A DNA stretch of 34,448 nt from an uncultured Bacilli bacterium. Lineage in GTDB: Bacteria; Bacillota_I; Bacilli_A; RF39; UBA660. Below, in pieces: positions 1 to 7,329 of the stretch (position 1 is the stretch's first letter; every line of letters begins with the position of its first letter). The notes beneath the pieces were generated by a model. The model was not told where the DNA came from, searched no databases, and saw only the letters and a list, made by a program, of their open reading frames with translations. The stretch is from the NCBI GenBank assembly GCA_947627805.1, contig CANQXB010000004.1, positions 1 to 34,448 of the forward strand. Reading direction: 5' to 3'. Position numbers and translations under genes: made by a program.

Positions 1-102
1 ATTACAATATAATTAAATTTAATGTTAATTTTTTTGACATGATATACTAAATATTCTCCTTTTATTATTAACTTATGATATAATAAAATTGGAAGTGATT
101 AT

Positions 103-1812
103 ATGCAAGATGATACATATAATAGTGAAAATTATATTCGGAGAGTTACCGATATTTATATGGCTATAAAAGATAAAAAGATTGAAAAAAAGTTTCCTTT
201 AGTTAAAGCCAATTATACCTTAACCGATAAAGATAAAATAGCTATGGCCTTTTTTATTGGTGGTTTCTTTGTTAATAGTAAAATTAAAGATATATTAAAT
301 GAATGTCCTGATATTGATTTAGATAGACTTTTAGCTTTTGTAAACTTAGAACCTCATGAAATAAATAGTTTTGCTAATGATAAAGATTATAATGTCGTTT
401 ATGAAAATAGTGATATTAAAACTATTTTTAGAGAACTAGCAGTTATTTTAGCTTCAAAATATCGAATTATTAAAATTTGTCCCGAAATTATTTGTTTGGC
501 CTTAGGATTTGCTAATTTTAGTGAAGCTAATTTTTATAATTTATACCGAATGGATTGCCATTTAAAATGTTCTACTTTTAGTACACATCCTCTATTTAAA
601 AAATTAGAAGATTATCTTATAGAAAATAAATTTATCTTGCCTTTAAATAAAAAAGATATGGAAAAAGTTAAAGGAATACCCGAAAAAGTTTATGATAATG
701 TAAGTTCTAATAAATATAATCTAAATAAATATGATAGTTATCTAAAAAAAGATGAAGATTTACCTGACCCTGAATTAATGCCTGTTAGTTTTTTAGGAAA
801 AGATAAGAGTCATTTATGGCAAATATTAGATGAAATATTAAAAAAATTTATTGGACAAGAAGAAACAGCAGAAAACTTATTTTATAATATTGTTAATAAT
901 CAACAATTAGCTTCTTTTAAGGAAGTTTTTGATGGCGAACGTTCCATAATCTTTTTAGATGGTCCAACTGGAACAGGAAAAACGGCCATTACGAGAGAAA
1001 TTACTGAAAAATTAAATATTCCTTTTACATCTACTTCGGTGGTAAATTATTCTTCTACTGGTTATGTAGGAGGCGACATTACTGATACATTAGTTGATTT
1101 ATATCATAAAGCTGGAGATAATTTAAGTTTAGCCGAAAGAGGTATAATAGTTTTAGATGAATTTGATAAACTTTCTTATTCCAAAAGTGGCGGTTTAGAA
1201 ATGAAAAAAGCTGTTCAACAACAATTATTAGATTTTCTAGGAGGAGGACAATATCAAATAGATGTGGGAGAAAATATTTTTGATAAGAAAAAAATTAGTT
1301 TTGATACTTCTAAATTAACTTTTATTTGTCTGGGAGCTTTATCAACTTTAAGAAGTGAAAAACAAGAAAGAAAAACTAAATTAGGTTTTAGTAGTGAAGA
1401 TGTTAAAGAAGAAGAAAAAACCTATAGTATAACTCCTGATGACTTAATTGATATGGGCTTAGAAAGAGAACTTGTAGGAAGATTTAATACTTATCTTCAT
1501 ACTAATGATTATTCTAAAGAAGATTTAATTAAAATCTTAAAAACATCCGCCATTAGTCCTTTGATTGGTTTTAAAAAATGGTTAGAATTAAATAATAAAG
1601 AATTAGTAATTGAGGAAGAAGCTTATGATACCATTGCTGAATATGCCTATAATCTTAATACGGGTGCTAGAAGTCTTCAAACCATTATAAATAATATTAG
1701 AACATACTTTATGAAAGAAGTATTAAGAGGTAATAATCAAACTATTCATTTAAATGCAGAAATTGTAACTAAAATTAATGAAGCCGCTATTAATAGAAAA
1801 GGAAGGGGTTAA
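103..1812 (+). CDS. ClpX-like AAA+ unfoldase with non-canonical N-terminal domain
   Basis: Walker A GPTGTGKT, Walker B GIIVLDEFDKL, pore-loop GYVGGD, LGF tripeptide before the sensor-2 region, arginine-finger-like ELVGRF; no ClpX zinc-finger at N-terminus. Confidence 0.85.
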   Translation: MQDDTYNSENYIRRVTDIYMAIKDKKIEKKFPLVKANYTLTDKDKIAMAFFIGGFFVNSKIKDILNECPDIDLDRLLAFVNLEPHEINSFANDKDYNVVYENSDIKTIFRELAVILASKYRIIKICPEIICLALGFANFSEANFYNLYRMDCHLKCSTFSTHPLFKKLEDYLIENKFILPLNKKDMEKVKGIPEKVYDNVSSNKYNLNKYDSYLKKDEDLPDPELMPVSFLGKDKSHLWQILDEILKKFIGQEETAENLFYNIVNNQQLASFKEVFDGERSIIFLDGPTGTGKTAITREITEKLNIPFTSTSVVNYSSTGYVGGDITDTLVDLYHKAGDNLSLAERGIIVLDEFDKLSYSKSGGLEMKKAVQQQLLDFLGGGQYQIDVGENIFDKKKISFDTSKLTFICLGALSTLRSEKQERKTKLGFSSEDVKEEEKTYSITPDDLIDMGLERELVGRFNTYLHTNDYSKEDLIKILKTSAISPLIGFKKWLELNNKELVIEEEAYDTIAEYAYNLNTGARSLQTIINNIRTYFMKEVLRGNNQTIHLNAEIVTKINEAAINRKGRG

Positions 1813-1813
1813 A

Positions 1814-2158
1814 ATGGAATTTCAATATAATGGTCATCTTTATGAAAATGAGAGAATTAATTTAGTAGCTAAAGAAATAATTAATAAATACCCTTTTATA
1901 AGTATAGATAAAGCTCAAGAAGCTGCTTCTTTAGAAGGAAAAATAGATATTAAAAAAACTCCTTCTTTAGAATTAAATAGATTATATAATATTATGTTTG
2001 TTAATTCTTCCAATAAAGATATAGTTAAAACTATTTATCAAGATTATTTAAATATTTTAAATGATATAGTTGATGATAATAAATATTATTATATATCTCA
2101 AGCTATTAATGAATATTTATATGATTTTAGTGAATTTCCTATTATTAGTGAATTTTAA
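1814..2158 (+). CDS. Hypothetical protein (~115 aa), start at 1814 preferred over the 1778 start in the ORF track
   Basis: GGAAGGGG ribosome-binding site just upstream of ATG 1814; 1 nt after the stop of the ClpX-like gene, so likely co-translated. Confidence 0.6.
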   Translation: MEFQYNGHLYENERINLVAKEIINKYPFISIDKAQEAASLEGKIDIKKTPSLELNRLYNIMFVNSSNKDIVKTIYQDYLNILNDIVDDNKYYYISQAINEYLYDFSEFPIISEF

Positions 2159-2200
2159 TAATATCTAAATAAATAAAACCTAACACTCTTCTATTTCTTA

Positions 2201-2830
2201 CTAATTATTATCTTCAGCTTTATAAAAATTCAAATATTCTTCTGGGATATTAGGATACCCACTTATGTAATAATTAAAAATATCATTTATCATAAACATA
2301 CAATTATTATAGGCTTCATTATTAATTAATTTTAAATTTAGAAAATTGTTCATTAGTTGATTTTTTATTTGTAAATATAAATTTTCTAAATCTTCTTTTG
2401 ATACATTTCTTATATCATTAATTATTTTTATTAAATTACTCATTTCATTTAATTCAAAATCTATTCTTTCATCCACTAATGTTTCTATTTCTTCTAATAT
2501 TTCATAAACATTTATTGCAAATATATATATATCACATATTTCGCCTTTTTCTTGTTCATATTTTTTAAAATACTCTTTTAATTCATTTATAGAATAATTA
2601 GAAATATTATTATTTGCTAAATATTTGCAACAATTTGAATCTAAAATATATGCTTTTATTGAAATTTTGTTTAATTTAATTGTTCTTTCAATTTGATATA
2701 AATTTTCTGACATAACAACAAATTCAGAAGCATTAGTTACAAATTGAATCATTTTATCATTAGTTTTTGCATATAATTCCCTTACTTTTTTATAAGAATT
2801 AAGAATTTTTTTATTATAATCTTTTTCCAT
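2201..2830 (-). CDS. Hypothetical helical protein
   Basis: 209 aa ORF, 9 nt downstream of the 427 aa ORF on the same strand. Confidence 0.6.
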   Translation of the reverse strand: MEKDYNKKILNSYKKVRELYAKTNDKMIQFVTNASEFVVMSENLYQIERTIKLNKISIKAYILDSNCCKYLANNNISNYSINELKEYFKKYEQEKGEICDIYIFAINVYEILEEIETLVDERIDFELNEMSNLIKIINDIRNVSKEDLENLYLQIKNQLMNNFLNLKLINNEAYNNCMFMINDIFNYYISGYPNIPEEYLNFYKAEDNN

Positions 2831-2839
2831 ACTTACAAC

Positions 2840-4123
2840 CTACTTAAGAAAACAAATAGTTTTAACCGCCACAAATATTGCTATTATTATAGTTAAAATT
2901 GTAATAATTAGGGCATTAGCAAAACCATTTGAATCAAAAGTGCCATTTTTCGTTCTTACTCTTACTAAAGTTCTACTATTTATTCTTTCCAATTCTTTTT
3001 GTTTTTGAATATTTAAATTTTTTAACTTTATTTGTTCAGCAATAACAATTTCTTGGGGACTTCTTTTATCAAAACCTTTAACCTGAGACTTAGAATAATT
3101 TATTACGTTATTTTGTGATATTTCTCTATTATTTTTAGATACTTCAACTTTTGATTCTATTTCTTTTTTAGCAATATTAGTCATACAAAGATTATCAGGA
3201 TTTAACCCAACTTTAGCAAATTCTTCTCGGGCTATACTACATAATTTTACGACAAATGTACTATCTACTTTTGGAATATTTGATACTAATGCTTGAGTTT
3301 TAGTTTTCATCTCATCCCACATCATATTATCATAATATTCTTTAATTGTAGAATTACCTATTTTTACTTCACCATGACTCTGACACCATTCTTGAACACT
3401 TCTTTCAATAGCATTAGCCATGCCTATACATACATTGGATGTATAAGAATGTTTTACTATTTCGGTTTCAGAAGCATATCCCAGCCACTTATTAATTTTA
3501 CCTACTAATTCAGATGGCTCATTACAATTTTGAATTAATTCAGGATGCTTTTTTTCTACTTCTAATAATGTTTTTATAGTTTCATCTAAAAGTGGTGTTG
3601 ATGTATATAACACAAAACTATCTTTAAATCCTTTTTCTGCCAAATATTCATCATTCATTTTTCCTTGTATTTTAAAATAAAATGGAATACCTTTTTGTTT
3701 TAATTCTTCATAAATTTCTTTAGTTAAAGCCATAAGATTTTCTGCTTTAGAATTTATATAAATTCTATGTCTCATTTCATTATCAGGTATTTTTTGGCCA
3801 CCTAATATATGCCAAGATTTAAAAGTGAAAAATCCTAATTGTTCTTTTAAAGGATTATTAGCATTGGGATTCCAAGCTAAAACATCTTTTTGAACTTCGT
3901 TTGAAAGAGCCATCCTATCATTTTCGTTTATTTTACCAATACTATTTGGATCTACCCTCATTTGGTTATAAATTAACTCATAAAGCTCACTAGATTTTTT
4001 AAAATTCTGAGGATCAATAGTTAAATAACTTCTAATTATTTTTTTAATAAAATCATCACTTGCAGACAATTTTACAATTGAGTCTAAATTTTCCAATTTA
4101 TATTCCATAAAATTCAACTCCAC
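2840..4123 (-). CDS. Putative HopA1-like protein with C-terminal transmembrane anchor
   Basis: Pattern RHRIYINSKAENLMALTKEIYEELKQKGIPFYFKIQGK...DSFVLYTSTPLLDETIKTLLE resembles HopA1 family core; C-terminal hydrophobic helix ANALIITILTIIIAIFVAVKTICFL. Confidence 0.5.
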   Translation of the reverse strand: MELNFMEYKLENLDSIVKLSASDDFIKKIIRSYLTIDPQNFKKSSELYELIYNQMRVDPNSIGKINENDRMALSNEVQKDVLAWNPNANNPLKEQLGFFTFKSWHILGGQKIPDNEMRHRIYINSKAENLMALTKEIYEELKQKGIPFYFKIQGKMNDEYLAEKGFKDSFVLYTSTPLLDETIKTLLEVEKKHPELIQNCNEPSELVGKINKWLGYASETEIVKHSYTSNVCIGMANAIERSVQEWCQSHGEVKIGNSTIKEYYDNMMWDEMKTKTQALVSNIPKVDSTFVVKLCSIAREEFAKVGLNPDNLCMTNIAKKEIESKVEVSKNNREISQNNVINYSKSQVKGFDKRSPQEIVIAEQIKLKNLNIQKQKELERINSRTLVRVRTKNGTFDSNGFANALIITILTIIIAIFVAVKTICFLK

Positions 4124-4216
4124 AATTATATTTTTATTATATCATTAAAAATTTATCATTTCTTTTGAAAAATAAATTTTTATTTATACTTATGTAAAGT
4201 TACATTCTTTAATTTT

Positions 4217-5233
4217 TTATTCTTGTTTTTCTAAAACATAATAGCCATTAACAACTTTTCCAAAAACATAGTCGCCACTTTTCCATTCAACAACAAGATA
4301 TTTTTTATTATTAAATGTTTGAAAATCATATTTACATAAAGTATCTGGTAATATTAGATTAATTATATATCTTTTTGTATATTTACTGTCTCGCATATAA
4401 TTATTTTCTTTATATCTTATATGAACTTCTCCAGATGATTCAAATATAATTTTATCAAGCGATAAATTTTCTTTTGAAGATTGTAATTCTTCTGGATTAA
4501 AACTATTAGGATTATTCACAAAATCAATAGAGTTCCAAATTCCTACTACTTCTTTATCTTCTACAAATTCAATATTAGTATCATCTTTATGTTTAATACT
4601 TTCTATATCATATTCTTGATGATCGACATTATAATAAGTAGCAATCTTTGATTCTTGATTATTCATTGGATCTTTAATAGTTATATACATTTTATTATCT
4701 ACAATTTCATAAGGACATGCTATATCATTAATATAAATTATTCCATTTGTCCAATGAATTACCCAATACTCTTCGCCATTAGGAAGTAAATATAAATCTT
4801 TAATATTATAATCATCTTCAATATATGTTTCTTTTTTCGCAAGATTTATATTTTCTGAAACACCTAACAAACTCCATTTTCCTACTGCTTTTGAATCATT
4901 CACAAATTCGCTCAATTTCAAAACCTCCTTTCCTTTTAGAGAAAACTTTTCTAAATTAGCAATTTTATTTTCAATATTAATTTTTTCTTGATTTAACTTA
5001 TCAATTTTATCTTTTATTGTAGCACTATCAAAATTATGAATTTCTTCAAGAGTAAAGCCAAGTTTTTTCAATACTAAAATTTCTTGCATTACCTTGATAT
5101 TTTCTTCATCAAAATATCTATACCCTGTATAAATATCAACATATTTAGGAACAATTAAGCCCATACTTTCATAATATCTTACTGTTTTAATTGAAACATT
5201 AAATAAATTTGCAAAATCACCAATTTTAATCAT
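4217..5233 (-). CDS. MerR-family transcriptional regulator with duplicated C-terminal beta-rich (lipocalin-like) sensor region; start at 5233 preferred
   Basis: N-terminal KIGDFANLFNVSIKTVRYYESMGLIVPKYVDIYTGYRYF is a classic MerR HTH; two C-terminal repeats beginning VGKWSLLGV and VGIWNSIDFV; RBS GGAGGA before ATG at 5233. Confidence 0.85.
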   Translation of the reverse strand: MIKIGDFANLFNVSIKTVRYYESMGLIVPKYVDIYTGYRYFDEENIKVMQEILVLKKLGFTLEEIHNFDSATIKDKIDKLNQEKINIENKIANLEKFSLKGKEVLKLSEFVNDSKAVGKWSLLGVSENINLAKKETYIEDDYNIKDLYLLPNGEEYWVIHWTNGIIYINDIACPYEIVDNKMYITIKDPMNNQESKIATYYNVDHQEYDIESIKHKDDTNIEFVEDKEVVGIWNSIDFVNNPNSFNPEELQSSKENLSLDKIIFESSGEVHIRYKENNYMRDSKYTKRYIINLILPDTLCKYDFQTFNNKKYLVVEWKSGDYVFGKVVNGYYVLEKQE

Positions 5234-5251
5234 AATTTTTCCTCCAATATC

Positions 5252-5282
5252 AATATACATCTCCCCTTAAGGGAAGAGTCAA
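5252..5282 (-). promoter_or_regulatory. MerR-type promoter with 19-bp spacer and central dyad
   Basis: Minus strand TTGACT-(CTTCCCTTAAGGGGAGATG, 19 nt)-TATATT; dyad CTTCCCTTAAGGGGAG inside spacer. Confidence 0.75.
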
Positions 5283-5444
5283 TACTCTTTTTACATTTAG
5301 TATAACATAATCAATCTAATTGTCGCAATTTAACAATAGAATTATTTGCCATTAAATTAATATATGCTCTTATTTAAAAGCAATAAAAATTCATATCAAA
5401 TATAATGTGGTTTTATATATAGCTATTTCTCGTTTGCTACATAA

Positions 5445-5475
5445 AAAAAGTATAACCTACTAAGCTATACTTTTT
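5445..5475 (-). terminator. Rho-independent terminator downstream of trxB
   Basis: AAAAAGTATA/TATACTTTTT 10-bp perfect inverted repeat followed by T-run on minus strand. Confidence 0.8.
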
Positions 5476-5478
5476 ATA

Positions 5479-6369
5479 TTAATTATTTATCTTAATAATA
5501 CTACTTACAGCATTAATAGCATCACTCGCTGCTGTTACTAATTGATAAATATCTTTTTTTATAACATCACCAATAGCATATATTCCTTCAATATCTGTCA
5601 TGAAATGTTCATCTACTTTAACATAACCTTGTTCATCTAAAATATTTAAATTTTGTAAATAATCAGTATTAGGTTTATAACCAATATAAATAAATACTCC
5701 CGAAACATCTAATTTTTGATTATTATCTAAAACAATACTTTCAATCTTTCCTTCATTTTCATGATATTCTTTAATATTAACATTATAGATAATTTCCATA
5801 TTATCTTTTTCTTTGACTTTTTTTTCTAATATTTTTTCTCCTTTAAATTTATCTTTTCTATTTAAAAGATAAACTTTATGACAGACATTAGCAAGATATA
5901 ATGATTCTTGTAAAGCACTACTACCAGAACCTACAACAGCGACATCTTTATCTTTATAAAAAGCGCCATCACAAGTAGCACAAGTACTTATACCTCTTCC
6001 TAGTAAATCTTTTTCATTATCAAGTCCTAAATATTTAGGCTTAGTTCCCGTAGCAATAATAACTCTTTCAGCTTCATATTCATTCTTATCGGTAACTACT
6101 ACTTTTTTATTATTAATAACTTTTATTTCGGTAACTGTTTCAAATTTATAAGGGATTTCTAAATCTTTAACTTGATCAAATAAGAGATTAGCAAATTCTC
6201 CTCCTTTAATATTGATAAGTCCAGGGTAATTACTTACTTTTTCAATATTATTAAGCATTCCTCCCGGCATTCCTTTATCAATTATTAAAACATTTAAATT
6301 GCCTCTTTTAGCATAAATACCTGCTGTTACACCCCCAATACCCATTCCTACTATAATTAAATCGTACAT
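5479..6369 (-). CDS. trxB: Thioredoxin reductase
   Basis: Redox motif CATCDGAF, FAD motif GMGIGGVTAGIYA, NADPH motif GSGSSALQES, terminal GIYAIGDV. Confidence 0.93.
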   Translation of the reverse strand: MYDLIIVGMGIGGVTAGIYAKRGNLNVLIIDKGMPGGMLNNIEKVSNYPGLINIKGGEFANLLFDQVKDLEIPYKFETVTEIKVINNKKVVVTDKNEYEAERVIIATGTKPKYLGLDNEKDLLGRGISTCATCDGAFYKDKDVAVVGSGSSALQESLYLANVCHKVYLLNRKDKFKGEKILEKKVKEKDNMEIIYNVNIKEYHENEGKIESIVLDNNQKLDVSGVFIYIGYKPNTDYLQNLNILDEQGYVKVDEHFMTDIEGIYAIGDVIKKDIYQLVTAASDAINAVSSIIKINN

Positions 6370-6380
6370 AAATTCCTCCT

Positions 6381-7193
6381 TTAATACATTATTTTTTTAT
6401 TTTCCACATCATTATATAAATCTTCATATTTACCTTTTCTAGCTAAAACAATAAATATTATTAAACCTGTTAAGAATAAAATAATCGAAACTATTTGAGC
6501 CGCTCTAAAACCACCCAGCATTAAGGAATCCGTTCTTAAAGCCTCAATAAAGAAGCGACCAACGGAATAATACATTAAATATAGACAAGTAAGTTGTCCT
6601 CTTTTTAAATATTTTATTCTTCTTACAAAAAATAAAATTATAAAACCAATGAGACAAAAAAGACTTTCATATAAAAAAGTGGGATGGTAATAGACGTTAC
6701 CAATTTTCATTCCCTCAATTATTTTTTCGGGAATATGCAGTTCTTTTAAATGATAATAAGTTGTAGCAACTCCATGAGCTTCGCCATTAAAGAAATTTCC
6801 CCATCTTCCTATGGCTTGCGCTAAAAGTAAAGGAACAACTGTCATATCAGTTACCTTAAAAGGATTAACATTATATTTCTTACAATAAACTATTAAGGTT
6901 ATTAAGCCCCCAATTAAGCCCCCATGAATGGCAAGGCCACCTTCCCATATTTTAAAAATATCTAAAAGATTATCTTTATATAAAGAAAAATTAAAAACAC
7001 AATAATAGATTCTCGCCGAAATTAAACCAAAGATAATAACCCAAAAAGCTAAATTAAATAAAAAATCTTTAGGAATATTAAATCTTTTACCCTCTTTTAT
7101 TAAAAGAAATATAGCTATAAACATTGCTACTAATAATAAAATAGAATACCATCTAACTTCAAAACTACCAATTGTAAATGCTACTGGATTCAT
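6381..7193 (-). CDS. lgt: Prolipoprotein diacylglyceryl transferase
   Basis: WYSILL, GGLAIHGGLIGG, QAIGRWGNFFNGEAHG, HPTFLYES, GRFFIEALRTDSLMLG motifs. Confidence 0.95.
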   Translation of the reverse strand: MNPVAFTIGSFEVRWYSILLLVAMFIAIFLLIKEGKRFNIPKDFLFNLAFWVIIFGLISARIYYCVFNFSLYKDNLLDIFKIWEGGLAIHGGLIGGLITLIVYCKKYNVNPFKVTDMTVVPLLLAQAIGRWGNFFNGEAHGVATTYYHLKELHIPEKIIEGMKIGNVYYHPTFLYESLFCLIGFIILFFVRRIKYLKRGQLTCLYLMYYSVGRFFIEALRTDSLMLGGFRAAQIVSIILFLTGLIIFIVLARKGKYEDLYNDVENKKIMY

Positions 7194-7222
7194 ATTACAC
7201 TCTCCAATATTAATTTTAACAT

Positions 7223-7251
7223 AAAAAAGATTCTATTACTAGAAATCTTTT
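7223..7251 (-). terminator. Hairpin plus T-run on minus strand between uvrA and lgt
   Basis: Minus strand AAAAGATTTCTA-GTAA-TAGAATCTTTTTT. Confidence 0.65.
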
Positions 7252-7259
7252 ATATATTA

Positions 7260-7304
7260 AACATAATGTACCACATAAGTCAAGTTTGTGTGGTACATTG
7301 TGTT
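7260..7304. repeat. Long imperfect inverted repeat (16-bp arms, 13-nt loop)
   Basis: AACATAATGTACCACA ... TGTGGTACATTGTGTT, one non-Watson-Crick position (G-U). Confidence 0.75.
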
Positions 7305-7329
7305 AAAACATCTTTTTGCAATTAGTTTT

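Noticed and set aside
1-102. TTGACAT near position 34 as a promoter for the ClpX-like gene
   Set aside because: No well-spaced -10 for it; TATAAT near 78-83 lacks a matching -35, so not called as a feature.
3293-3508. 71 aa plus-strand ORF antisense to the HopA1-like gene
   Set aside because: Low-complexity antisense translation with no independent coding evidence.
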